Source of the DNA: a virus
Direction: 5' to 3' (one strand)
DNA length: 42,038 bases
IMG/VR virus record: IMGVR_UViG_3300047181_000017
Span: 1 to 42,038 of that record
The notes under the pieces are model-generated. The model was not told the DNA's origin and did no database searches. It was given only the letters and a program-made list of their open reading frames with translations. A program made the position numbers and the translations under genes. This document shows, one piece after another, positions 1 through 7,557 of the stretch (position 1 is its first letter; each line of letters begins with the position of its first letter).

Positions 1-9
1 TTATTTAAT

Positions 10-90
10 AGCGCCAAAATGAAAATAGAATTTAACTTTTCTTTAAATATAAATCCCTTTAAATTTAGGTTTATTCAGGTTGTTGGCGCT
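10..90. repeat. Inverted repeat at left end of window
   Basis: AGCGCCAA at 10-17 is the perfect reverse complement of TTGGCGCT at 83-90, separated by 65 bases. No gene is seen between the arms. It lies just upstream of the initiator gene and could be a regulatory hairpin or a decayed attachment site; the sequence does not decide between these. The outer bases fit the attC core consensus poorly. Confidence 0.45.
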
Positions 91-133
91 TCCTGTGTAG
101 ACCTTTTTTATTGGGATTTCTTTATTTTATACC

Positions 134-778
134 ATGGATAGTTTTGGTTGGATATTTCTACATAAATGCATTTTAGAGTGGGAATGGTATAAAGACATAA
201 ATACAAAATGCCTTTTTATCCATTGTCTTTTAAAAGCTAATTATTCAGATAAAGAATGGAAGGGTAAATTAATAAAAAGAGGCCAATTTTTTACATCAAC
301 TGAAAATTTAGCAATTGAATTAAGTTTATCGATTAAGCAAATAAGAACTTCTTTAAAAAAATTAGAAAAAACTAAAGAATTGGGCATACAAGGGGCAAGC
401 AATGGGACAATGATAACAGTCTGTAAATATGAAGATTACCAAAGTATTGATGCAATCAAAGGGCAAGCAGATGGGCAAGCAAAGGGCAAGCAAAGGGCAA
501 GCAAAGGGCAACAACTTAATAAAGAACAAAAAGAAGAAATAAAAACAACTAATATACCCGAATTTTCAGAATTTAAATTTTATGCTTTAGAAAATAAACC
601 TAAAGTTGATTTAACAGACTTGGAATTTAAATATAAATCATGGATTGCGAACGGATGGAAAAATGGGAATAATAAAGAAATTAAAAATTGGAAATCTGCT
701 TTATTAAATACACTCCCATTTATTAAAGAAAATTTGAATGGTCAAAATAAACATGTTGAATCTAAACTAGGATACTAA
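134..778 (+). CDS. Putative replication initiator / helicase loader (DnaD- or lambda O-like)
   Basis: A 214-residue protein. Residues 1-100 look like the winged-helix N-terminal domain of Bacteroidota phage initiators (FGWIFLHKCILEW start; a region rich in helices with LSIKQIRTSLKKLEK near 65-80 as a likely recognition helix). A low-complexity Gly/Gln/Lys linker follows at about 108-128, then a C-terminal region containing WKNGNNKEIKNWKSALLNTLPF, typical of the C-terminal part of DnaD/DnaT-like proteins. In known phages such proteins bind the origin and load the replicative helicase. The next gene, one base downstream, is the primase-helicase, which supports this role. The linker is encoded by 11-bp direct repeats that may be iterons. 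The family assignment is from pattern recognition, so the role is probable rather than certain. Confidence 0.7.
   Translation: MDSFGWIFLHKCILEWEWYKDINTKCLFIHCLLKANYSDKEWKGKLIKRGQFFTSTENLAIELSLSIKQIRTSLKKLEKTKELGIQGASNGTMITVCKYEDYQSIDAIKGQADGQAKGKQRASKGQQLNKEQKEEIKTTNIPEFSEFKFYALENKPKVDLTDLEFKYKSWIANGWKNGNNKEIKNWKSALLNTLPFIKENLNGQNKHVESKLGY
461..514 (+). repeat. 11-bp direct repeats (iteron-like) inside the initiator gene
   Basis: The unit GGGCAAGC begins at 461, 473, 484, 495 and 506 (the last copy is partial). The middle copies have an exact 11-bp period (GGGCAAGCAAA). The repeat encodes the linker of the putative initiator. A period near one helical turn, inside an initiator gene, is the arrangement of iterons in the lambda O gene, so this is a candidate replication origin. 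It could instead be simple linker expansion by slippage. Confidence 0.6.
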
Positions 779-779
779 A

Positions 780-2549
780 ATGAAATACCAAAGCTCAAAC
801 ACCCGTGCAATACTGGAAATAGATTTTACTAGAAAATCTGATATTTGTCCAGAATGTTCAAAAACCAGAAAAAAAGCAAAACTTAAAGCATTGCAATATT
901 ATGCCAAAGAAAACCGGGCGCATTGTTTTCATTGTAATACTACATTTTTTGAGTATAAACCTTACATCAAAGAAAAACAATATACAGTTCCTGAATGGAA
1001 AAATATTACTAAACTTTCTGATAAGGCTGTAAAGTGGTTTACTGGCAGAATGATTTCACAAGATACTTTGGTTAAAATGAGGGTATATTCTGCAATGGAA
1101 TGGATGCCGCAATTTGACAAAAATTTTGAAGTGATTTGTTTCCCTTTTTTCCAGGATGAAAAACTTAAAAATATAAAATATAGGGGTCCTGAAAAATCAT
1201 TTAAATTATTTTCGGGTGCTGAATTAATTTGGTACAATTTCGATGCAATAAAAGCCAATAAGGAAATAATTATTGTTGAAGGTGAAATTGATGCTTTAAC
1301 ATGGATTGAAAATAAATATGATAATGTTATTTCAGTTCCAAATGGTGCTAATAATAACCTGGAATATCTTGAAAGTTCTATTGAATTATTTGAACAGGTT
1401 GAAACTATTTATTTGGGTACTGATGTTGATACCAAAGGAATTGAATTAAAAGACGAATTGATTAGAAGGTTTGGACACGAAAAATGCAAAATATTATCAT
1501 TCAAAGAGTGTAAAGATTCAAACGAATATTTTTGTAAATATGGTGGGATTGAATTTAAAAACCTATTAAACGAATCCAGACAAATTGAAATTAAAGGGGT
1601 AATTGAAATTGATTCTATTTATGAGAAAGCATTAGATTTATACGAAAATGGTATACAATCAGGAAAAAAGATTAATAACCAATCATTAGATGAGTTAATA
1701 ACATGGGAGCTTAGTCGATTAGCTTTATTTTCTGGAAGGCCATCAAGTGGAAAATCTGAATTGGTTGATTATATAGTTTGCAAATTGAATATTCTTTATG
1801 ATTGGAAATCTGCTTTTTTTACACCTGAAAACTACCCTTTAGAATATCATTATGCAAAATTACATGAAAAGTTTTCCGGTAAAAAATTCAATAAAAATTA
1901 TAACGATACAGATTTTGATACCATTTATGACCATATAAGCAGGAATTTTTATTACATCCTGAATGAAGATAATATGACTTTAGACTTTATTTTGGATGCT
2001 GCTAAAATAATGATAAAAAAATATGGTATTAAAATACTGGTAATTGATCCTTATAACGTGGTGGATCATCAATATGATAAAGGAATAAGCGAAACCCAGT
2101 ATATAAGTAAATTTCTTAATAAATTGGTTTTATTCTCACGAACCTACCAAATATTAATCATATTGGTTGCACATCCCAGGATATTACAAAAAGGTGAAAA
2201 GGCAACAATGTATACAATTAGCGGTTCGGCTCACTTCTTTAATAAAGTTGATTATGGGATTATAGTTGATAGGCCAATTGATAATGAAACCGGGGTTATG
2301 GGTAATTTAACCGAAATTTCAATTCACAAGGTAAAATTTAAGCATCTTGGTAAACAAGGGGTATCAAATCTAAACTACAATTATAATAATGGTAGGTATG
2401 AACCAATTGAAGGCGATGTAAATTCATGGGATAATTCTAATTGGCTGGATACAGGACAAAAACAGGAAACAATAAATTTCAATAAAGGAATAGAACCGAA
2501 TTACGATTATTCAAACGATTTTAAAGAAGTTGACGAAATACCATTTTGA
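780..2549 (+). CDS. Bifunctional DNA primase-helicase (T7 gp4/Twinkle-like)
   Basis: A 589-residue replicative primase-helicase. A zinc-binding domain carries CPEC (Cys23, Cys26) and CFHC (Cys49, Cys52). A Toprim domain follows, with VEGEIDALT near 166-174 (catalytic Glu) and GTDVDTKG near 213-220 (Asp-x-Asp). The C-terminal DnaB/RecA-type helicase domain has Walker A GRPSSGKSE near 319-327 and Walker B ILVIDPYN near 419-426. In the family the protein unwinds DNA as a hexamer and makes RNA primers at the fork. It follows the putative initiator by one base, consistent with an initiator-helicase operon. All key motifs are present, so the gene looks active. Confidence 0.93.
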   Translation: MKYQSSNTRAILEIDFTRKSDICPECSKTRKKAKLKALQYYAKENRAHCFHCNTTFFEYKPYIKEKQYTVPEWKNITKLSDKAVKWFTGRMISQDTLVKMRVYSAMEWMPQFDKNFEVICFPFFQDEKLKNIKYRGPEKSFKLFSGAELIWYNFDAIKANKEIIIVEGEIDALTWIENKYDNVISVPNGANNNLEYLESSIELFEQVETIYLGTDVDTKGIELKDELIRRFGHEKCKILSFKECKDSNEYFCKYGGIEFKNLLNESRQIEIKGVIEIDSIYEKALDLYENGIQSGKKINNQSLDELITWELSRLALFSGRPSSGKSELVDYIVCKLNILYDWKSAFFTPENYPLEYHYAKLHEKFSGKKFNKNYNDTDFDTIYDHISRNFYYILNEDNMTLDFILDAAKIMIKKYGIKILVIDPYNVVDHQYDKGISETQYISKFLNKLVLFSRTYQILIILVAHPRILQKGEKATMYTISGSAHFFNKVDYGIIVDRPIDNETGVMGNLTEISIHKVKFKHLGKQGVSNLNYNYNNGRYEPIEGDVNSWDNSNWLDTGQKQETINFNKGIEPNYDYSNDFKEVDEIPF

Positions 2550-2550
2550 T

Positions 2551-2676
2551 ATGAAAAAACTACCAAAATACATCAAAACATTTCCTATTAAGGATATTTT
2601 AAAGGCAACTAAAAGTCTTAAGTATGGTAAGCTGCCAAAAGAAAGTTTTGAACCGTTAAAACCAAAATTAGCATGA
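2551..2676 (+). CDS. Small basic protein, unknown
   Basis: A 41-residue ORF rich in lysine, beginning MKKLPKYIKTFPIKDILK. It starts two bases after the primase-helicase stop and overlaps the resolvase gene by ATGA (2673-2676). This tight coupling is the main support for a real gene. No family is recognised. A 15-bp stretch near its start (2564-2578) recurs at 3130-3144 after the resolvase. Confidence 0.55.
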   Translation: MKKLPKYIKTFPIKDILKATKSLKYGKLPKESFEPLKPKLA

Positions 2677-3122
2677 AATACGAATATATAATCGGTATCG
2701 ATCCAGACGTGGACAAATCAGGTATTGCAATTTACAACACGGGCACAAAACAAATAAAATTATTTAATTTGTCATTTCCTGAATTGATTGAAAAGTTAAC
2801 CGAAGTACAATTGATAGCATGGGACTATATTGTAGTTATTGAAGCCGGATGGCTAAATAGTTCTAATTGGCACTTGCCTACGCCTTGCACCAACAAAATG
2901 GCCGCAAGTATTGGTAATCGCACTGGAAGAAACCACCAGACTGGGATATTATTAGTTGAAATGCTTAAATTCAAAGGCATTAACGTAGTCGAAAAAAAAC
3001 CGATTCAAAAAATTGGGGGCAAAAAAATTAGTGCCGAAATGATTAAAAAAATAATACCTAATTTTACCAACTCATCCAATCAAGAAACCAGGGATGCCGC
3101 AATGATTGCATTTACTTTTTAA
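2673..3122 (+). CDS. RuvC-like Holliday junction resolvase
   Basis: A 149-residue protein of the RNase H fold. It has the RuvC signature GIDPDVDKSG (catalytic Asp10), VVIEAGW (Glu57) and a C-terminal RDAAMIAF helix (Asp141), the pattern of acidic residues that bind the metal ions. In phages such enzymes resolve branched recombination and replication intermediates before packaging. It completes the replication operon. The protein ends seven residues after the last motif, slightly earlier than many relatives, and the cassette array begins about 115 bases downstream, so slight trimming of the C-terminus is possible. Confidence 0.85.
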   Translation: MKYEYIIGIDPDVDKSGIAIYNTGTKQIKLFNLSFPELIEKLTEVQLIAWDYIVVIEAGWLNSSNWHLPTPCTNKMAASIGNRTGRNHQTGILLVEMLKFKGINVVEKKPIQKIGGKKISAEMIKKIIPNFTNSSNQETRDAAMIAFTF

Positions 3123-3237
3123 AACATGACAAAATACATCAAAAATAAATCGGTTTTTATTATGAACATATAAAAATTTTTAGAATCATTGTCAGAAAAT
3201 GAATTAGAAAATCATTTTAAACATATTTAAAAATACT
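3123..3237. other. Non-coding remnant between resolvase and first attC
   Basis: No intact gene is seen. A 15-residue ORF starts at 3127 and shares CAAAATACATCAAAA (3130-3144) with the start of the small gene at 2551 (2564-2578). A further open stretch reads LESLSENELENHFKHI and stops just before the first attC-like site. This could be the decayed gene of a former first cassette, or phage backbone broken by cassette insertion. Confidence 0.4.
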
Positions 3238-3337
3238 TGTATAACGGTTGACTTATAGCCGCATTAAAAGCAAAACTAAACTATAAAATTAAGCGGTGGC
3301 CGTCCGCTTTTATTGACGGCTATAAAATGTTATAAGC
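3238..3337 (+). other. attC-like site 1
   Basis: The inverse core GTATAAC ends at 3245 and the core GTTATAAGC lies at 3329-3337. The inner arms pair: the left arm around 3253-3271 (TATAGCCGCATTAAAAGC) and the right arm around 3305-3326 (GCTTTTATTGACGGCTATA). Extra unpaired bases follow the left core, as in real attC sites. The expected crossover lies between G3329 and T3330. The start codon of the next gene follows at once at 3338. Confidence 0.8.
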
Positions 3338-3634
3338 ATGAAAACTTTACATCTTAATTTACATAAACAATGGTTTGATATGATTCTTTCTGGTTATAAA
3401 AAAGAAGAATATAGACGTAATACAGATTATTATCATTCAAAATTCAATAAAGTCAAAGCATATAATGTCAAAACAATAACATTCTCAAATGGATACGCTA
3501 AAAATAGAAGGCAATTTGTTATTGAAATTTTATACATCTCAATTCGTGAAGGTTTAATGGAATGGGGTGCAGAAAAAGGAGTTGTTTATTATTGCATTCA
3601 TCTTGGTAAAATCATTTCCTCTAATTGCGCTTAA
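3338..3634 (+). CDS. ASCH domain protein (cassette A)
   Basis: A 98-residue protein resembling ASCH-domain proteins of phages: MKTLHLNLHKQWFDMILSG is the typical first strand and helix, followed by KKEEYR, which in the family lines the RNA-binding groove. ASCH domains are PUA-like and are thought to bind RNA; some hydrolyse modified nucleosides. The gene starts directly after the attC1 core, so its translation start lies 8 bases inside the cassette. Its stop codon TAA (3632-3634) is embedded in the inverse core of attC2. Expression probably depends on an upstream promoter. The function in this phage is unknown. Confidence 0.75.
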   Translation: MKTLHLNLHKQWFDMILSGYKKEEYRRNTDYYHSKFNKVKAYNVKTITFSNGYAKNRRQFVIEILYISIREGLMEWGAEKGVVYYCIHLGKIISSNCA

Positions 3635-3770
3635 CGAATAGCGGTTTGCGGCGTTGCTTTTTTTCGCTCGTAAACCGCTAAAAAGTATCAATTTACACAA
3701 AAGTTATAAACAGGTAGAAAGTTGAAAGTACAGAAAAAAAGCAATGAACGCTAAACCGCATGTTATGTGC
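3627..3770 (+). other. attC-like site 2
   Basis: The inverse core is GCGCTTAAC (3627-3635) and the core is GTTATGTGC (3762-3770). The inner arms at about 3637-3657 (ATAGCGGTTTGCGGCGTTGC) and 3741-3761 (GCAATGAACGCTAAACCGCA) are near-complementary with a few mismatches. At 144 bp it is the longest site of the array. The next cassette begins at T3763. Confidence 0.82.
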
Positions 3771-3785
3771 ATTTATCTATTTTTT

Positions 3786-4688
3786 ATGAAAATTGAATTA
3801 AAAGAATTAAATAAACGGCAAAAATGGAATTTAAACCAAAAAATTGACCATAGTCTTGGTGCAATAGAACAATTTTATAATCATTGCGATGGGAAAGTTG
3901 GTGTAAGTTTTTCTGGTGGCAAAGATAGTACCGTTTTATTGCATTTAGTTAGAAAATATTATCCAAATATTGTTGGAGTTCATGCAAATACTGGGCTTGA
4001 ATATCCTGAAATAACAAATTTTGTAAAAAAACAAGAAAATATAGTTTTAGTTAGACCTTTAAAAAGTTATTTTCAAATTGTTAAAGAATTTGGATGGCCG
4101 CTTTTGAGCAAAAATATTTCAAGGCAAGTTTACAGAATGCAAAATAACCCAACCGAAAAACAAATATTACAAGCAAATAGCAAAGGAAGTGATAGAATAC
4201 CTGAAAAATTCATGTGGCTTATAGATAGCGAAATAAAATTAAGTGATAAATGTTGCTTTTACATGAAAGAAGAACCACTTGATAGTTTTTATAGAGAAAA
4301 TAATTTATTCCCAATAATCGGAACAATGGCAGCAGAAAGTAGAAGAAGAGCATTAGCATGGGCTTCTGGTGGTGGGTGTAATATTTTAGAAGGCATAAAT
4401 AAAAAATCAAAACCCTTATCAATTTGGCTTGAAAAAGACATTTGGCAATATATAAAAATGTTTAATATTGAAATTTCCGAAGCATATCAATGGTACAAAA
4501 GAACTGGTTGTATGTATTGTGGTTATGGTATTCATTTAAATAATGGATACAATAAGTTTAATTTATTAAAGAAAACACACCCTAAACATCACAATTTAAT
4601 TATAAATAAAAAAGGACTTGGTTGTATATTGAAAAAGTTGCATCTTCATTATTCTGAAAGTCCGATTGAAATGCAGTCGCTTTTTTGA
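3786..4688 (+). CDS. PP-loop ATPase / PAPS reductase-like protein (cassette B)
   Basis: A 300-residue protein of the adenine nucleotide alpha-hydrolase superfamily. SFSGGKDST at 41-49 is the PP-loop that binds ATP pyrophosphate. CCFYMKEEP near 155 and a GCMYCG motif near 241-246 suggest a metal- or thiol-dependent site, as in phage phosphoadenosine phosphosulfate reductase family proteins. Relatives include sulfate reduction enzymes and DndC-type DNA phosphorothioation proteins; the exact reaction cannot be read from sequence. An in-frame ATG at 3744 lies inside attC2, so the ATG at 3786, after the recombination core, is chosen as the start. The stop lies two bases before the inverse core of attC3. 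Confidence 0.82.
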   Translation: MKIELKELNKRQKWNLNQKIDHSLGAIEQFYNHCDGKVGVSFSGGKDSTVLLHLVRKYYPNIVGVHANTGLEYPEITNFVKKQENIVLVRPLKSYFQIVKEFGWPLLSKNISRQVYRMQNNPTEKQILQANSKGSDRIPEKFMWLIDSEIKLSDKCCFYMKEEPLDSFYRENNLFPIIGTMAAESRRRALAWASGGGCNILEGINKKSKPLSIWLEKDIWQYIKMFNIEISEAYQWYKRTGCMYCGYGIHLNNGYNKFNLLKKTHPKHHNLIINKKGLGCILKKLHLHYSESPIEMQSLF

Positions 4689-4690
4689 TT

Positions 4691-4792
4691 GCACATAACG
4701 GTTTCGCCAGTATGCGTAGGCTGGCTATATGACTACGTATCAAGTTTAACAGCACTATCCGCCAGCTTACGTATGACTGGCTGTTATAGGGC
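4691..4792 (+). other. attC-like site 3
   Basis: The inverse core is GCACATAAC (4691-4699) and the core is GTTATAGGGC (4783-4792). The arms CGCCAGTATGCGTAGGCTGGC-type (4705-4725) and 4761-4782 pair over about 20 bases with few mismatches. Five bases (GGTTT) on the left side have no partner on the right, the asymmetry expected of attC sites. The core reverse complement matches the inverse core that ends the next cassette. Confidence 0.88.
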
Positions 4793-4807
4793 GTTTTATT
4801 AAATAAA

Positions 4808-5005
4808 ATGAAAAGCACAGAAATTAAAGTAATAAAAATAGCAATACGCATACAATGTGAATGCCCACACTGCAATCAAACAATTGGAGTATTGTATGAT
4901 GAATTTATAAATATAGTTGGGCAACCCTGTGATTGGAAATACTCAAAATTTCATTGCACTAAATGCGGAAATGAAATAGAAATAGATAGTGTCGACTGGG
5001 ATTAA
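4808..5005 (+). CDS. Small zinc-ribbon protein (cassette C)
   Basis: A 65-residue protein with CECPHC near residue 16-21 and CTKC near 50-53, which together form a likely four-cysteine zinc ribbon. It is the only gene of the 312-bp cassette and starts 25 bases inside it. The stop ends one base before the inverse-core region of attC4. Zinc ribbons of this size often bind nucleic acids or proteins, but no specific function is recognised. Confidence 0.7.
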   Translation: MKSTEIKVIKIAIRIQCECPHCNQTIGVLYDEFINIVGQPCDWKYSKFHCTKCGNEIEIDSVDWD

Positions 5006-5006
5006 T

Positions 5007-5103
5007 GCCCTATAACGGTTCGTGTATGAGCAGTGGCACTTGTACACACTTTCAAATTAGAAGAAACGCTTGTGTGCCATTGCTTATACACGGTGTTAGC
5101 CAC
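5007..5103 (+). other. attC-like site 4
   Basis: The inverse core is GCCCTATAAC (5007-5016) and the core is GTTAGCCAC (5095-5103). The left arm GTGTATGAGCAGTGGCAC and the right arm GTGCCATTGCTTATACAC are near-perfect complements. The site is almost identical to attC5 through its arms and centre, but the outer cores differ. Confidence 0.88.
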
Positions 5104-5135
5104 AGTTTTTGTATTAATTTTAAAATCATATAATT

Positions 5136-6014
5136 ATGGAATTTACAAAGTATCAACACGTAGAAAGATTAGGAACTACAGAAACAAACGGAATTGAAAT
5201 GGGAATGTGTTATATATTTCCCAAAATTGACGGCACAAACTCTCAACTTTGGTTTGAAAATGGATTGCAAGCTGGTAGCCGTAACCGACATTTAGAAGTT
5301 GAAAATGATAATGCTGGCTTTTATAATTGGGCTTTACAGCAAGAAATGTTTAAATTATTTTTTGATAAATACCCAAACTTGCGATTATTTGGCGAATGGC
5401 TTGTACCACATACTTTGAAAACATACCAAAAAACAGCATGGAATAACTTTTATGTGTTTGACGTAATAGATGGAAAAAACTATTTGCCTTACGAAACATA
5501 CAAAGTAATACTCGATGAATTTGGGATTGAATACATACCGCCAATTTGCAAAGTTGAGAACCCAACTTACGAACGATTAGTAAACCAATTAGAAAAAAAT
5601 GGTTACTTAATTGAAGATGGACAAGGAACCGGCGAAGGTATTGTAATTAAAAACTACAATTACAAAAACAGGTTTGGGCGTGTTGTTTGGGCTAAGATTG
5701 TTAAAAACGAATTTAAGGCAAAACACGCTAAATGCGATGTTACCGAGATTAAAGAGAACAAAATTATTGAAGAAGAAATAGTAAATAAGTTTGTTACAAA
5801 GGCTTTAATTGAAAAGGAACTGGCAAAAATAGAAACTGAAAGCGGTTGGAGCAGCAAACAGATACCACGAATTTTAAATACTGTTTTCTACTGCCTTATA
5901 AAAGAAGAAAGTTGGAACTTTGTTAAGGAGTTTAAAAATCCGACTGTTGATTTTAAACGACTTTCATTCTTTACGATTAACCGCATAAAAGAAGTAATGC
6001 CGCATCTTTTTTAA
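5136..6014 (+). CDS. RNA ligase, T4 Rnl2-like (cassette D)
   Basis: A 292-residue nucleotidyltransferase of the RNA ligase family. Motif I is KIDGTN with Lys30 as the adenylated residue; motif III is RLFGEWLVPH near 83-92, followed by FYVFDVI (IIIa). Motif IV is EGIVIKNY near 168-175 and motif V is VWAKIVK near 183-189. A C-terminal helical region of about 90 residues follows. Members join or repair RNA ends, for example tRNAs cut by host defence nucleases. All motifs are present, so it should be active. It is the single gene of a 1.0-kb cassette between attC4 and attC5. Confidence 0.9.
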   Translation: MEFTKYQHVERLGTTETNGIEMGMCYIFPKIDGTNSQLWFENGLQAGSRNRHLEVENDNAGFYNWALQQEMFKLFFDKYPNLRLFGEWLVPHTLKTYQKTAWNNFYVFDVIDGKNYLPYETYKVILDEFGIEYIPPICKVENPTYERLVNQLEKNGYLIEDGQGTGEGIVIKNYNYKNRFGRVVWAKIVKNEFKAKHAKCDVTEIKENKIIEEEIVNKFVTKALIEKELAKIETESGWSSKQIPRILNTVFYCLIKEESWNFVKEFKNPTVDFKRLSFFTINRIKEVMPHLF

Positions 6015-6017
6015 ATT

Positions 6018-6113
6018 GTGGCTAACGTTTGGTGTATGAGCAGTGGCACTTGTACACACTTTCAAATTAACTACACCGCTTATGTGCCATTGCTTATACA
6101 CGGTGTGTGCGCC
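6018..6113 (+). other. attC-like site 5, with altered right core
   Basis: The inverse core is GTGGCTAAC (6018-6026). The right core region reads GTGTGCGCC (6105-6113), with GTG in place of the expected GTT. The arms and central part are nearly the same as in attC4, including a long stretch around 6033-6068 identical to 5023-5058. The next cassette still ends in a partly matching inverse core (GAGGCATAAC at 6919), so the boundary is kept, but this site may recombine poorly. Confidence 0.8.
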
Positions 6114-6161
6114 TCGTTTATTATTTATTTTACAATTATTCTAAAAATATTTGTCATTTTA

Positions 6162-6193
6162 TTTGCATATTACAATTAATAGTATTATATTTG
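6162..6193 (+). promoter_or_regulatory. Bacteroidota-type promoter inside cassette E
   Basis: The -33 element TTTG lies at 6162-6165, followed by a 20-base spacer and the -7 element TATATTTG at 6186-6193. This is an exact match to the TAnnTTTG consensus. It sits in the non-coding start of the cassette, 46 bases before the first gene, so this cassette carries its own promoter. Confidence 0.75.
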
Positions 6194-6238
6194 TATAACA
6201 ATTGAGAGACAAACCAACTCAATGTAAAACACAAAAAG

Positions 6239-6676
6239 ATGGAAGTAGCAAAAATGATACAAATACTTACAGATTCTAAAGTAAGAATATGTGACTGGAT
6301 GTTTGACACAAACGCAAATACTGACAATGGTTGGAAAATATCTATTCAGGGTAAAAGTGTTATTGACGCAATTACTTTGTATCAAAGACTTAATGGCTTT
6401 TTATTTGCAAACAATGTGCCTTTTAAGATTGCTACCCAAAAAAGAATTAATCTTGAAAATAAGGTTCAAGCTAATAAGGTTATGACCATTTATATTCCTA
6501 ATGGAGTAAACCGTTTTGAATTTGCTGAAACAATATATTCAATGATTATTGATTATAAAGGATGGAATGATATTACACACATTCGCCACGGGCTGAACGG
6601 TTATGAAACTTATGCTGGTGGTATATTCATGAGAAATGATAGAGATGAGTATGGAAACTACATTCCAGCAAACTAA
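6239..6676 (+). CDS. Unknown protein (cassette E, first gene)
   Basis: A 145-residue protein of mixed alpha/beta composition, with no signal peptide or membrane segment. No family is recognised. It follows a good promoter within the cassette and starts at an ATG preceded by an A-rich leader. The middle (KIATQKRINLENKVQANKVM) is basic and the C-terminal third contains an RHGLNGYETYAGG segment. It is followed by a second short gene in the same cassette, which is unusual for integron cassettes. Confidence 0.65.
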   Translation: MEVAKMIQILTDSKVRICDWMFDTNANTDNGWKISIQGKSVIDAITLYQRLNGFLFANNVPFKIATQKRINLENKVQANKVMTIYIPNGVNRFEFAETIYSMIIDYKGWNDITHIRHGLNGYETYAGGIFMRNDRDEYGNYIPAN

Positions 6677-6682
6677 TCGTTC

Positions 6683-6726
6683 AGTAAAAATGAACGTTCA
6701 TTGACAATGAACACTTAAAAATAATG
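6683..6726. repeat. Inverted and direct TGAAC repeats between two cassette genes
   Basis: CGTTCA at 6679-6684 pairs with TGAACG at 6692-6697 and the stretch ATGAACGTTCAT is a perfect palindrome. TGAAC occurs again at 6709 and 6726. The arrangement could be an operator or a small hairpin between the two genes of cassette E. No T-run follows, so it is not a clear terminator. Confidence 0.35.
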
Positions 6727-6927
6727 AACATGAGAATAATTTTAGCAGTATTTAATGATAGGTTTGAAGTATATACAAGCCTTAAACCTTTCTTCGTTAA
6801 ATACCCACAATATTTAAAACTCAAAGAACAAATTAACTATACTATGTCTCGAAAAAAACAGCCTTACGAGCATTCAGATTTCAAGTTACAACGAATGAAT
6901 GTACGAGGCTCTTTAAATGAGGCATAA
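6724..6927 (+). CDS. Small unknown protein (cassette E, second gene)
   Basis: A 67-residue basic protein starting MNMRIILAVFNDRFEVY. No family is recognised. Its stop TAA (6925-6927) lies within the inverse core GAGGCATAAC of attC6, the same arrangement as in other cassettes of the array, which supports it as the true last gene of the cassette. Confidence 0.6.
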   Translation: MNMRIILAVFNDRFEVYTSLKPFFVKYPQYLKLKEQINYTMSRKKQPYEHSDFKLQRMNVRGSLNEA

Positions 6928-7021
6928 CGAAGCGGCTGTATGCAGCGTTTGCAGCCGTTAAAACTTTCAATTTTCGCAATCATTGTCCGCTGCAAATGAT
7001 TGTATACAGCATGTTATAAGC
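6919..7021 (+). other. attC-like site 6
   Basis: The inverse core is GAGGCATAAC (6919-6928) and the core is GTTATAAGC (7013-7021). The left arm GGCTGTATGCAGCGTTTGCAGC and the right arm around 6989-7011 (GCTGCAAATGATTGTATACAGC) pair with interruptions. The next cassette starts at T7014. Confidence 0.85.
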
Positions 7022-7032
7022 ATTTTTTTATC

Positions 7033-7557
7033 ATGGTTATACAAGGACAATTATTTGAAACGGTAGTAAATGAAAAAGATATAGTTTACACGCCTGAACG
7101 TATCGCAAAAGGAATTATTAATTATTTGCAACCTGATGGCACTTGTTTAGACCCGTGCAAAGGTGATGGGGCTTTTTATAAATTCATGCCTAAAAATGCT
7201 GATTATTGCGAAATTAGAGAAAACAAAGATTTTTTTAAATACTCAAAAAAAGTAAATTGGATAATCGGAAACCCGCCTTATTCTATTTTCAAAGAGTTTT
7301 TAGAAAAATCTTTTGAAATTGCCGATAATGTTTCGTTTTTAGTTCCAACAAATAAGATTTTTCAAAGACAAATAATAATGGATATGATTAATAATTATGG
7401 TGGAATTAAAAGCATGATTATTTTCGGTAGCGGTCAATTATTAGATTTTCCATTTGGATTTTCGGTAGGTAATTTTCACTTTCAAAAAAACTTCAAAGGT
7501 GCAAGTGAAACAATTATCGGGATGAAAAACGTTAATCATGTTTTTGATTGCTTATAA
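7033..7557 (+). CDS. Adenine-specific DNA methyltransferase (cassette F)
   Basis: A 174-residue class I SAM-dependent methyltransferase. Motif I is DPCKGDGAF (40-48), which binds SAM, and motif IV is NPPY (80-83), the mark of amino-methyltransferases acting on adenine N6. It is compact and lacks an obvious target recognition domain, as in small phage enzymes that protect phage DNA. An upstream in-frame TTG at 7000 lies inside attC6, so the ATG at 7033 is preferred. The stop TAA (7555-7557) lies within the inverse core of attC7. Confidence 0.85.
   Translation: MVIQGQLFETVVNEKDIVYTPERIAKGIINYLQPDGTCLDPCKGDGAFYKFMPKNADYCEIRENKDFFKYSKKVNWIIGNPPYSIFKEFLEKSFEIADNVSFLVPTNKIFQRQIIMDMINNYGGIKSMIIFGSGQLLDFPFGFSVGNFHFQKNFKGASETIIGMKNVNHVFDCL

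Noticed and set aside
10-90. Inverted repeat as an eighth full attC site
   Set aside because: The outer arms pair, but the cores do not fit the RYYYAAC/GTTRRRY pattern and the inner arms pair poorly; kept only as an inverted repeat.
3744-3785. Upstream start of the PP-loop protein
   Set aside because: The ATG lies inside the attC2 right arm and would be separated from the gene on recombination; the ATG at 3786 fits better.
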